Origin: Cinnamomum chago
Taxonomy: Eukaryota; Streptophyta; Magnoliopsida; Laurales; Lauraceae
Direction of reading: 5' to 3'
Length of the DNA: 64,000 nt
NCBI GenBank assembly: GCA_038049695.1
Contig: CP142456.1
Location: 74,981,422-75,045,421, forward strand
Under the pieces are notes generated by a model that saw only the letters and a program-made list of their open reading frames with translations, did no database searches and was not told where the DNA came from. A program made the position numbers and the translations under genes. This document shows, one piece after another, positions 12,972 to 23,300 of this stretch; the first letter of the stretch is position 1, and every line of letters starts with the position of its first letter.

Positions 12972-15900
12972 GCAATATTCTTGCGCAAACCATGCACACC
13001 AGCTGCTAGGGCCCAAGGTGGGCCCACAGATCATGTGACATATGGGGATGTAAAGATACACTCATAGTGGACCCTAGATATGAAAAATGGGGCTAATCTC
13101 ATGCCTCTAACCCCATATCCATGGCTCACAAGTTTAATTGCTTTATATTAAAGAAAAGAAATTGACCCTCGATCAAACGGTCCGGTCCATTCAGTGGGTG
13201 CAAGCCCTGGGGTTGAGTGACTATCAAGGGGGGTCCCATGTGTGTGAACGGTTAGAATGGGTCAGAAGGTGGGCCCGCTAGAAGTTCTCACTGTAAGGAT
13301 GTATAGGAACATTTGCCATACATACAATATATATATATAGAGAGAGAGAGAAGACTGGTGCTTCTGTGCAAGAGTTATGATAGGTGACTATGTGCGATAG
13401 CATGTGCGGCCTACCTGGCTGATCATTCAAGGAGGATTGAGAGAAAAATATGCATGGATAGGGATGGACGAAAAATCATCTTGATTTGATTTTAAATGGT
13501 AAAGATATTAAGGCTTAAAATCAAGAGTCAGAAAGTGATCAAAAAGTTCAACATGAAATCCAATGATGGATCCAGTCCGGGACGGGTGTCGTATTGAATC
13601 TGGTACCCACTTCACGCGCACGCGCACACAGATTTGGGGCCTATCCTTGGTGTCAAAGGGATGGGAACATCTACGCATATATAAGTGATACACAAAAAAT
13701 GAGCTTAACATGATTTTCTTTAGTGTGGGTTTTAAGGCTTCAAAATCAATGTTAAAATTTCTTTGAAAAGAGGGTTTCTCAATCCAATGGTGAACTTAAG
13801 TCCAACGAGTGTCAAATTGGGGTTAGGGCCAAATAATCGAGTTCTCCCCCTCTTTGAGAGAACTTGACCTCAAGTTCGGTAGATGTCCTCTTGGGTCGAA
13901 AACCAATTGCACAAATTTTCAATTCGCTTATTGATCTCCAAAGATAAAGTCAATGTGATGGACTTCAACTAATGGATCTTCTTCCGAACCTTTTGTAATC
14001 ATTGACTTGTTTTCTGATGATCCAATTAGCTTGTCTGAAAGTAGCACTTCCATTAGATCCTTCAATTGTTCATTTTCCTTATTAACCATATCCAAGTCTT
14101 TAATGTTTGCACCTGATTCCTTTGTTGCTTGAATCTGTTGAGCACCGTTGTCCATGGAAAGAAACTCAATCTCTTTAGCTTCCATGTTTTCTGAACTATG
14201 ATCCATCTTATGAGTTCCACATGTTGTTTTAGCTGATTTGACCATTAAATGTTCTTTTTCCTGATGTTGCTTGTCAATGCCAGCGATTTATGTTTCTCCT
14301 TTTTTGTTGTTCCTTTGGTTCTTCAATTGAAGGTGATGGTGTAGATGGCGATGTTGTCGGTTGCAATGGAATGAGGGAAACTCATCACCCTTTCCACAAG
14401 GAGGAGTATATGTCTTTCTCTTTGTCATGCTGCACTTCCCAGTAAAAAATCCATGGTCGTCCCAAAAGAACATGAGTGATATTCATAGGGATTACATCAC
14501 GCTAAATACTGTCTTGATAACCACCAATCTTGAAAGATACCAAACATCTATGAGTCACACGAATGACAGAATCATTAGACCATGTGACTTTATAGGGTTT
14601 AGCTAGCTTCTCAGTTGGCCAATGAAGTTTATCAATAACCTCTTGTGAAACAAAGTTTATTGTAATATTATTATCAATAACCAAATTAGATAGCCTTTCT
14701 TCACACTTCACTCACGTCTGGAATATCACTATTTGTTTCCACTCTTCTTCTTCTTCTCATTAGAGGATGGATAATGATGATGGATCGGGAAAAAAAAAAT
14801 AGAAAGATAGGATACCGGGTTACCTCGGATCGGCGATCGGAACAACGATCTGAAACGGATCTTCTCTCCGATACCAATTGACGTAGCTCGGATGGGGTGA
14901 AAAGCCAAAGGGCTAATCTCCAAGCCAACAGCTTAACGATAGGGATCCATAGGATCAAAACTGTCTTTGTCTCACACCATCGACACAGAACTCCGAGAAA
15001 ACTCAAAGGAAATTTTATTAATCAATAGAACTTATCCCTGAGGTGGGATTACAATCCTTTATATAAGCTTCATACTCTAGCTCTAATTTGGAAACACCTC
15101 TAATTAAAATAAACACTAAATTAAATAGGATAAAACTTTCTAATTAATCTCATAATTATCCCTAAAATTCAGCTACTACTAAAATAGAAAACTCTTGGAC
15201 AATGTGGAGACCTTTTTTATGGATTTTAGTGGGCTTGGACCCAATGGGCTGGTCGATCATGGATCTAGCCTGCATCAGCCCTACGAGAGTTTAGGTCATT
15301 TATTTTATATGAATGACATTGCTCGAGTGAATTTCCATGTGTGTGTTGAAGAATATGTATGAATCTTTTGGTCTGCTAGATTATTTTTAGTATTACTAGT
15401 TGGTTTACTTGGGTTTGAATTTTTTTAATCTGGGATTTTCATATTTGGATTTTAATGTAGAAAAAACATTTCCAATTTGGGGTTTTATAATTTGGATTAT
15501 TTATCTTTTTTTTTTTTTTGTGTTTGTTCTTTCTATTTGGGTTTTAAATTGAAAATTTTGAAGAAGAGAATTAATGATATTTTGGTTTTTTATTTGTTTC
15601 GTTTCTCTGATTTGGGTTTGGAGATGGTTTATGGTATATGGGTTTTTTAGATTTACTCTTATTATATAATACAGGTATATATGTGTAGGGGAGAGGGGGG
15701 GGGGGGGGGGGGGAATGATCTCTAATTTGAAAGGGTGAGTTCTTTTATGTTCTTTTATCATCTTAAAATTCCATGTAATGCTTCTTCGGCAATGTCTTCA
15801 CCATGGTCATTAATTCACAGCTGTTTGATGGGCTTTAGACACACTTGTAAACTATCTGATATCTGATCCAATGATGATCTGGTGTGGTTTCAAATGGTAC

Positions 15901-16272
15901 CCTAAGCATCCCAAATTTCATGAATCGGCAACTTTATCATCCTTTCGAGAAGGGTGCCCTCTATAATGTAACAGTGAAGAAGAGTTAGTTCATCAAATTA
16001 CCATAATTTAATATCAGCTAATCACGTTTCTTAGTGTAGGCAACCCTAGATAAATGGGATAAGGCTCTAGTGATACTGATGGTGGTATTTTTTTTAATGT
16101 ATAGAAAACTTTCTGACACTAATTTGTGCTGCAAATTTTGTTATGTTGGTTGTCTGTGCTATTTGTAGGCAAGAAAAGTCTCTATATCAGGCTGGGGTGC
16201 CGTGGTGATTGGCCGAACATCAAACCACCTGGTTGGGACACATCAAGCGGAGCAGATACGGCTGATGCTTAG
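2214..16272 (+). CDS. SKL2: Probable inactive shikimate kinase-like 2, chloroplastic (8 exons, 384 aa)
   Basis: Coding exons: 2214-2453, 3869-4059, 4193-4387, 5642-5703, 6572-6638, 6713-6831, 11537-11713, 16169-16272. All junctions are GT-AG and in phase, giving 1155 nt including the stop. Residues 1-80 are Ser/Thr/Lys-rich and resemble a plastid transit peptide. Residues about 81-165 form a CS (p23/Sgt1-type) domain. From about 185 to the end is a shikimate-kinase-like fold. Where a real kinase has a P-loop Lys-Ser/Thr, this protein has IIGDSTEVNKYVA (about 189-201), so ATP binding and kinase activity are not expected. The C terminus (GCRGDWPNIKPPGW) matches my memory of Arabidopsis SKL2 (about 387 aa), so the gene looks complete. 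SKL family members act in plastids; SKL1 is needed for chloroplast biogenesis, while the role of SKL2 is less clear. Introns 6 and 7 are 4.7 and 4.5 kb and full of repeats. A possible AATAAA lies at 16559-16564. Confidence 0.92.
4471..4516. repeat. (CT)n/(TA)n compound microsatellite in SKL2 intron 3
   Basis: A run of CT dinucleotides passes directly into a run of TA dinucleotides, about 85 bases after the exon 3 donor. It is simple-sequence DNA. The small ORFs across it are artefacts. Confidence 0.85.
5308..5562. mobile_element. Possible small TIR element (MITE-like) in SKL2 intron 3
   Basis: ATCCTATGCACACC near 5309 is roughly matched in inverse orientation by a stretch ending in ATAGGAT near 5562. 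The segment between is rich in GGGGCCCAC-type words that also occur near 4995-5050 and 12985-13030, so it looks like a dispersed repeat. The terminal match is imperfect and no target duplication was settled, so class assignment is open. Confidence 0.3.
7575..8390 (-). mobile_element. Degenerate LINE 3' coding remnant (zf-RVT then RNase H-like) in SKL2 intron 6
   Basis: On the minus strand, 8386-8087 encodes a stretch with VHLFIHC...IWS, the signature of the zinc-binding region that follows plant L1 reverse transcriptases. Downstream, 7862-7581 has a degenerate RNase H-like stretch. The order, zinc-binding then RNase H, is that of plant L1-type LINEs. A segment of about 120 bp is duplicated in tandem (about 7806-7927 and 7930-8040). 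The frame is broken in several places, so this is an old fragment. Confidence 0.55.
8620..8890 (+). repeat. Two direct copies of a tRNA-derived SINE head in SKL2 intron 6
   Basis: The copy at 8620-8695 has a box A-like TGGCACAGTGGAAAGTGC and a box B-like GTGGGTTCAAGTC spaced as in a tRNA. A more decayed copy starts at 8818 (GACAAAAGCC against GACAAGAGCC) and repeats the block GGTGCTAATTGTTGCAACC in place of AGTGCTCATTATTGCAACC. The copies are 198 bp apart. A distant relative may lie near 60110-60225. Confidence 0.5.
9488..9913. repeat. Threefold compound repeat: (CT)n tract plus unique spacer
   Basis: Three blocks each consist of a CT tract (9488-9540, 9601-9653, 9768-9798) followed by the same spacer that begins TTCCTAAGTTGATTTTTGG. 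The first spacer is 60 bp. The second and third are about 114 bp and include the extra segment starting GTGGAAGGGGAGCC. It looks like replication slippage or unequal exchange seeded by the CT tracts. ORFs made of Arg-Glu repeats across it are artefacts. Confidence 0.85.
12927..12968. repeat. (TA)n microsatellite in SKL2 intron 7
   Basis: About 21 uninterrupted TA dinucleotides. They lie between stretches (12440-12920 and 12975-13320) that share GGGCCC- and GTGGGCCC-type words with the repeat near 4990-5560, so the region is probably built of old dispersed elements. Confidence 0.85.
14866..14876 (-). other. Primer-binding site (tRNA-Met type) of the truncated gypsy element
   Basis: Minus-strand TGGTATCGGAG matches the plant initiator tRNA-Met primer site TGGTATCAGAG at 10 of 11 positions and lies 2 nt inside the LTR edge. 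It fixes the element's orientation. Confidence 0.6.
14879..15277 (-). repeat. LTR of the truncated gypsy element (399 bp)
   Basis: Bounded by TG (14879) and CA (15277) on the plus strand. On the minus strand its end is followed by AT and then a primer-binding site. A TATA-like word, TTTATATAAGC, lies near 15058. No second copy was seen in the intron. Confidence 0.6.
15695..15713. repeat. Poly-G tract (19 G) in AT-rich intron
   Basis: Nineteen consecutive G residues, preceded by GAGA, inside strongly AT-rich sequence. Such a run can form a G-quadruplex and is also a likely place for a length error. Confidence 0.8.
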
Positions 16273-18263
16273 GAAAAGGTATCTCCTCATCATATCACAG
16301 GCCTTTAGTGGAAAGATGGCACCATCACTTAGCATTGATTTTTTGTAGCTCCATTCAAGTGCTGGACAAGAGTTTGATCTCCAGGCTTCTGAGCAGTTTA
16401 TGTTTCCAGTTTTTACAAGGGACGGCCTGTGTCCACTATTTTCCCTATTGCAATCACTTGTAAGAACATCGTGTCCCATCCTATCCATAGATGCATTGGC
16501 AATTTCTATCTTATTGATGATCTGAAGACCATTGACCATGAATAAGATAGATGCCATCAATAAAATACAAGGTATTGATGTCATCAACCAAGTGATATTA
16601 TTATTAGTGTATCATAAAAACAGAACTGCAGTTTTGTCAAAATCAGCATACAACATTAATGGATCAGACTATTCTAAATGAATTCTGATTTCACAGTTTA
16701 ACTATCACTAATCCAAATTGCAGTGGAGTACTCAAATGAGGAAAAAGATATCACAGTTGCATAAGAAAATTTATATTTGTTCCATTGTTGTTTACAGATT
16801 GAAATTTGTCATGAGAGAGAGAAGGTAGATACTTGCGCCAATGTAATGCGACTAGCATTATGAAATGCATGTTACATGTATAACCAGTATTTTTTCTGAC
16901 TTGATGCATCCTCTATATCGCAAGATTCTGTCATGGAGATGAAAGATCATGCATGAGCAAAGGCTAATAATGAAGTGGATGTGTCACTGCCTGCATCAAT
17001 CTTTGAATTTCCCACGAGCTAATCAACTTTTTAAAGTGATGATGCGACTATCAAAATCAAAGACTGGTCTGGAATTTCCATGTGTGAATGTGTTGATTCA
17101 CCCATTCACTCCGGAGGGACATTCGATTCTGGACAGACGAGAATGGATACATGTAAACCTTCCTATTCAATCGAATTCTCAAATCAAGAAATTTCATGAT
17201 CATGAGATATTTCAATCAAATTTTGCAATATCACCATTCCAACTTATCCAAAACATGAAATTGCAAGACCAATTTTTCAAATTTCACTTTATCCTTTGAA
17301 AAAAGTTAAAAAGGCGTCCTCATGGCCCCCTTCCTTCACCCCATGGGTCGAAGTCAATGCTGGTGTAGAATAAAAAATCAAAAAAGAATTTGCCTTTCAC
17401 TGCACAGGCCCTGCTCTGGTTGGAGGGTAAAGCAAAGGGCCTAGCTAGTTCAGCCCCTTTAAAAACCTTGGCCGGGGCTTGGGCCTGCCTCTCATGTATG
17501 TGATTGGGTAAGGGTAGACCCCTCCCTAGCCTTGGCTATAACCTTTGACAACGCTGGCTGCAGGGCAAGTGGGTTCCGCACGTGATTCCCAAAATTTGAA
17601 ACTTATCAAGGATCCCCAATACGAGTCATTTTTTTATTTTTTTTTATAATGCAGGTTCTCAGCCCTTTGGATCGTATTAATCCCTACGGATCCAGGAGAG
17701 AAAGTCAGGTAAAATTCCCCTGTGGCTCCTGTGTGGCAGTGCAGTTTCAAATCCATAATCTCCGAGTACAAACCGTGGTCCTATACCAACTGACCTACCA
17801 TCGGAGTTAAATACGAGTCATTCATAGTATAAACAGTTGCTCGAAATCAACTTTTTTAGATATTTTTATACTTAATCCTAAAGATAACATGCTTGATGCA
17901 CTTTTATAAGTGAATGATATATTTAATTTATAATATAATAAATTAATTAATTAAAAACGTTAGTGTTGATTTTGAAACTAAATTTCGATCTTCTAGGTGA
18001 GCTTGATTCTGAAACCGAATTTATAACCAACAAAATAGATTTTAAGTTAGAAAATAGATTTCAACTTTGATTCGTAACCGAAACCAATATGGTGCGGACT
18101 GTACCATTTGCAACCCTATCAAGAGCATTTGGAAGTCCTTAACTTCGTGAATTTATACACGGATACTAATTTTTCACACCCATATATATATGCTAATATG
18201 CATCAAGACTCATCAAGGAAAATTAGTTATTATCATGACAATCATGACATGACAATGAATATA
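16273..18263. other. SKL2 3' flank and intergenic sequence
   Basis: The first about 300 bp probably contain the SKL2 3' untranslated region. A minus-strand ORF of 114 codons at 16243-16587 overlaps it and looks accidental. From 17.3 kb on the sequence is repeat-like and includes a minus-strand SINE. No other gene was seen. Confidence 0.5.
17640..17812 (-). repeat. tRNA-derived SINE, minus strand
   Basis: Read on the minus strand, it begins near 17812 with a tRNA-like box A region, TAGGTCAGTTGGTATAGGA, and then has a box B-like GGATTTGAAACT. The 5' head is clear. The 3' end, near a T-rich tract at 17640, is approximate. Confidence 0.5.
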
Positions 18264-18982
18264 TGGGAAATTCTAAACGCACCCACGTCATTTGCTAAGC
18301 ACACCTATATTTTAATTTTTTTTATTACCAAAATACCCATATGTGAAATTCCGACTATACTCTTGACTTCATTTATGCACGGATACTCAAATCAGTGCAT
18401 ATTAGACGTGTATGATTTTCAAATGCCGAGCAAAAAAAATTATGCACAGATACATAGATCCATGCATGTTAAGCGTATCCGGATCTACGTATCTGTTGTT
18501 AAGTGTATCCGGATCTACATATCTGTGCATAACGTGAACCATGTTTTTTTTTTCTTTCTTTTTCAATCCATTAGCCTTCTCCTCTCTCTCATCCCTTCCA
18601 TTCAACTATGTTTCCTCCTAATTGCAAGCCACACTCCATTCCATTTGTATAGATTATGGAAAAAAATTAACAAAGAGGAAAAATAAAATGGAAGAAATTG
18701 AAGATGAAGAGGTATGAGGAGATGACAAACTTTGATTTATATATCGAAGAAGAAGCGGCGACGAAGAAGAGAAGGAGATGAGCTTACGACAAAGCTTGGA
18801 GGAGATGCTTAGAAGAACGGAAATGACATCTCATGTATTCTCAACAAACGGACGGAAATAAAGAAGAATGATACATTGGTAATTTTTCGTGGGTGTATTT
18901 AGAAAAAGAAAAGGGTGTTTATATTTCCCCCAAGGTGAAGGTGAAGCTGAAGGTGAGGGTTGGGTGTGTTTAGAACTTCACC
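18264..18982. mobile_element. hAT-like non-autonomous TIR element (719 bp)
   Basis: The left end TGGGAAATTCTAAACGCACC and the inverse of the right end, GGTGAAGTTCTAAACACACC, match at 16 of 20 positions. Both ends are flanked by the 8-bp direct repeat TGAATATA (18256-18263 and 18983-18990). An 8-bp duplication is typical of hAT elements. A 9-bp MULE-type duplication would need one mismatch. No transposase is encoded; the 192-codon ORF inside (18108-18686) shows no family features. The right end is about 50 bp from the G-box upstream of TOL1. Confidence 0.65.
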
Positions 18983-19030
18983 TGAATATATTCCTCTCCA
19001 AAATCCAAAATCCAACTTTCACAAATTACA

Positions 19031-19039
19031 ACACGTGTC
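19031..19039 (+). promoter_or_regulatory. G-box (ACACGTGTC) upstream of TOL1
   Basis: A CACGTG core with flanks that fit bZIP/bHLH sites, about 1.27 kb before the TOL1 start codon. The sequence that follows changes to CT-rich leader-like DNA, so transcription may start shortly downstream. This is a motif match only. Confidence 0.35.
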
Positions 19040-19425
19040 TTGTTTAAAAATCAGAAACGAATACAACTAACGAACGATCCGATCCCTCTTTATGCGGTGG
19101 CCATCACCGCACAGCGACATCTCTTGCCACGTTACTCTGCACTCAATCGTTTCGGTAACGACGGGATTACGGTTTACGATCGTTACGCTTTCCTTTCTCC
19201 TCTTTCCTTTTCTTTTCCATTCGAAAGGCAAAGGCCGACTCCAACTTCGAAATAGCAGCCAACTCTTCTTCTGTTTTTTGCAATTTCTTTGTTGTTGCAA
19301 TTGCGATTCAGGTCTTGTTAGTCTTTCCTTTGCTACATTACATTACTCCTTGTTTTATTTTGATTTTACAAGTAATTGAAGTTCACAGGTTGATCTCAAT
19401 CCACACCCCCCTTGGCTTTCTTGTT

Positions 19426-19823
19426 GAGATTAGGTTTTGGTATTATGATGTGAAGATGGGATTTTTCACTGTAATAGTGGTAAATCTGATGAAAATATCT
19501 TCTGGGTTTTATTTGGTTTTGGATAATTTTGTTGGATTCTTGGTTTAGATGAGATTAGGTTTTGATACTATGATGCCAAGTTGGGATTTTTCACTGTGAT
19601 AAAGGTAAATCTGATTAAAATATCTTCTTCTGGGCTTTATTTGGTTTTGGATAATTTTGTTGGATTCTTTGGGCTCTTAGTTTAGATGAGATTAGGTTTT
19701 CATACTATGATGCCAAGTTGGGATTTTTCACTGTAATAGAGGTAAATCTGATGAAAATATCTTCTTCTGGGTTTTATTTGGTTTTGGATGATTTTGTTGG
19801 ATTCTTTGGGCTCTTGGTCTAGA
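19426..19823. repeat. Three tandem units (125, 137, 136 bp) in the TOL1 5' leader region
   Basis: Units start at GAGATTAGG (19426, 19551, 19688) and share AAATCTGAT, AAAATATCTTCT and TTTATTTGGTTTTGGAT. They lie between the promoter area and the start codon, probably in a leader intron, since a plausible donor (CAG|GT) occurs near 19311. Confidence 0.75.
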
Positions 19824-20306
19824 TGAGACTGCAGTTCCTGTCATTTGGAGCAAGATATGTTCTGAGGAAGTTTTTGGGGAGGATTTGTTTTGTCCATTTC
19901 TCCCCCACCCCCCATTTCTTTGTCGCTAATCCATGGGTAGTTTGGGTTTCTTTATGTTTCGATGTGAAGTTTTGAATTTTAATTGAGTTTTAGCAAATCT
20001 TGTGGATGCCTTATGTATGGGATTGAGTTTTGGGTTTTTTTCTGTTTTTTGGAAATGTTTGTGGGAATGAGCTGATAATTTCCTTTTCCGTGGGTTTTCT
20101 CATCAATAAGAGTTCCTTTTGTGATAATTTATGTGGGTTATTGTTTTGTTACTGTTGATTTGTTGCAGTTTCGTTTGGAGTTCTATTCCACCCTCATGAA
20201 TAGTTGAATTCATTGTTTTGATCAGGTCTTGACATTCTGGAGTTAGCTAGGGTTAGGCTTTGGTTATCTTTTTTAGTGGAAAGAATTTTGGATTAGGGTT
20301 TCGAAG

Positions 20307-23300
20307 ATGGGTGATAATCTGATGGAGAAGGTCAGTGCATTCGGTGAGCGGCTGAAGATTGGGGGAGCCGAAGTGGGCCGTAAGATGACAGCAGGGATGA
20401 GCTCCATGAGCTTTAAGATGAAGGAGCTCTTCCAGGGCCAGAATCATGCAGAGAAGATTGTTGAGGAGGCTACTTCGGAGACATTGGAAGGGCCTGATTG
20501 GGCGGCCAATCTTGAGATCTGCGACATGATCAACAGTGAGAAGATTGACAGCATTGAGTTTATCCGCGGTATCAAGAAGCGTATCATGCTGAACAATGCC
20601 AGGGTTCAGTATCTAGCTCTGGTCTTGCTTGAGACATGTGTTAAGAATTGTGAGAAGGCATTCTCGGAGGTTGCCTCCGAGCGGGTTCTTGATGAGATGG
20701 TGAAGCTTATCGATGACCCTGGGACTGTTGTGAACAATAGGAACAAGGCTCTTATTCTGATTGAAGCATGGGGGGAGTCGGGGAATGAGCTCCAATATCT
20801 GCCTGTTTATGAAGAGACGTACAAGGTATTCTTCATTGTGATTAGTAACATTGTTCAATATGAGTGGATTCAAATGTACCCCAAATTGCGGTTGGTTTGA
20901 ATATTTTTGGAAGAATGGATGGGTCTGCACTTTTGGTGGTGTGAGATGTAATTCACATAAGATGGATGGTTTCTCTGGCTTATTCAGCTATCATCAATCA
21001 GTGCTGGTAATAATTTGGGTTGAAAATGGCTGGGAAAAAAAATCTGAGACGCCTAATGGGGTTCTTAATGTTTTCTTCACCCCAATTACACGTAGTATAA
21101 CAGATGATGGTTAATGATTCAAATTGCTTGCTATTTGGGGTACCTCAGGACATCCAACATTGTAATTGTGTATTTTTAGTTGATATTTTTCATCTGAGAC
21201 TTGCTTCTTTCCTTTGCCTTTTGTGTTTGTGTTTCTTAGAGCTTAAAATCTAGAGGCATACGTTTCCCTGGACGTGATAATGAGAGCTTGGCTCCAATAT
21301 TTACTCCACCCCGGACTGTTTCTGGTTTAGAATCAAATGCAGATTTGGTACAACCTCAGGCTCACCATGACATTCCTCATGAAATCTTTTCTCCGGAACA
21401 AACAAAGGAAGCGTTCGATGTGGCTCAAAATAGTATTGAACTTCTTTCAACAGTTTTATCCTCTTCTCCACAGCAAGATGCTCTAGAGGTGATTTTGTAT
21501 TACTGTCTTGAGCTTCTTTTTGTCTGGTATTCGCTATTTGTCTTTCTTTTTTACTGTTCAAGCTATATGGGATATAATAATTGCTGCAATCGTTTAGTCT
21601 TATGCTTGAGATGTTTCTTCCCTTGAACTCTGTACAGTTTCCTGGCTTGCATTCTCTTATGAATATTTCATCTTGGATGTCCATTGGTCCACCATTTTCA
21701 AATTGCACTCCTAACTGCAGAGTGCTGCCTTGATATTAACTCTCTTTTTCATTGATATTAACTGTTGAACATTAATCTTTTACAGCATAACAGTTGACCA
21801 TCAAAAAATCATGCAACATGACAGACAACCATTAAAAATCCTGGATTATAGTTTGCAAGTTTTATCATTGCATTCTTCTTGTTAGTCCAAAACTCAAACC
21901 AGTGCCAATTCGCTTTTTCTGCAAATAAAGGTGCTGTTCAGCTGTTTCTGTGTGCTTGAATGCTAGTTGAATGAATCATGAGAAATGCTACTCACAATTT
22001 ATCTTGAAGTGATTTTAACTTTTCATTGGAAGCCTGACTTCTAAAACCTGCCAATTAAAACTGGGTCGGGAACTTTTTCCCTGTTTTTTTTTTTTTTTTC
22101 CTATTGTTTTTATTAGCAAAAACCATATCCCATCTAACTGGGGTTGCTGATTACTTTAAGGTAGAACTCAAATTGGATTGCTGAGATTTTACAACTAACT
22201 TACCTGTCTGATTCCAATTGCACCCTCCTTTCTCTGTGCTTGATCAGCACTCAGTGAAGCATGAAAAGTTGCGGAGAACGCTTTTTTCTTTTTTTTTGTT
22301 GAGTGTGCGCTAATTTGTGACTTCATCATTGTCCCGATTTGGTGTTAGATTGTTATTCCGGCAACAGAGTTATTTGAGATGCACATTGATCCATTATCAC
22401 ATGTTATGTCTGCTCGTTTTGGTGAGATTTGCTTTTTTCACATAGGTAGAAACCTAGATGGTCTTGGAATCCTTGTTGATTTGATTTAGATCACGTGAGA
22501 TTCCTCTTCTGTCATTCCTGTATGTGGAAAGTGGAAAGATAACGAGCAATGTATTGCATATCGACTCATTTGATATGGATTTTTGTACCAGATTCTTCTT
22601 GACAATTCGATTATTCTAACTAGTTTTTAAGCTTTTTTTGAAAAAATATGATTATGTTTTTAAATCTAAATAAAAAGTATTGAGTTGTTTATTGCTTGAT
22701 TATCTAGAGTAAGTTTTTTTTTTTTTTTTTTCTGTGGTGTTGTTCATGTTACCGTTTTTTTAATGGGTTCATTTTATGTTGTTTCAAATAGAAATCTATC
22801 TATAAATTAATTTGGATGATACACCAAATTGACATATCCTATTATTTTGGGATTCGCTAATGAGACTTTCTTGTATTAGTGTCCGATTCTGATATGCCTC
22901 ATGCAACTTACGTGGTAATCGTGAAGTGGCTTCAATATTATATGCAAAATCTATATGTTAAATATGATTCTTGGTTTTCTTCACAAGTTGCAATTTGCCT
23001 CATTGTTATTACTTCGCAGTTTGTGTAGTTTGTAGTGAAGTTCATATATTGCAATTCGTACATGTCGCCATTTCCTAATTCGTTGGGGTTGGTTCATTAA
23101 GTTTAGTTTTTGGTTTCCTGACTTCGTAGTTAAAGTCCACTGACACGATTGAACAAGTTTGGTTTTCTAGTTCAATATACTCTGATTAAATTTGCATGGT
23201 CTTTGGTCCAATTCAATTATTTTACAGGTATCTGAAATGACCTTGACTAAGCTTAGATGTAGAAATAATGGTGTGTGAAACTACATACATGACCTTCTTT

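Larger units (their letters stand above)
13860..15277 (-). mobile_element. Truncated Ty3/Gypsy-type LTR retrotransposon in SKL2 intron 7
   Basis: On the minus strand the fragment reads LTR (15277-14879), primer-binding site (14876-14866), then after only about 150 bp a retroviral-protease-like stretch (14711-14502) and further degenerate coding sequence down to about 13860. The protease-like part contains a core resembling the aspartyl protease and linker of plant gypsy polyproteins. Nearly all of gag is missing, as are reverse transcriptase, integrase and the second LTR. It is therefore a deletion derivative. Confidence 0.6.

Noticed and set aside
12440-13345. A single large TIR element bounded by TATATAGAGAGAGAG words
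   Set aside because: The two boundary words are in the same orientation and no inverted ends or target duplication could be found. It is more likely several decayed repeats.
16243-16587. A 114-codon minus-strand ORF with a hydrophobic start
   Set aside because: It overlaps the last SKL2 exon and its 3' flank in antisense, and no family features are visible.
18108-18686. A 192-codon plus-strand ORF
   Set aside because: It crosses the boundary of the hAT-like element and has the composition of AT-rich non-coding DNA. No transposase motif is visible.
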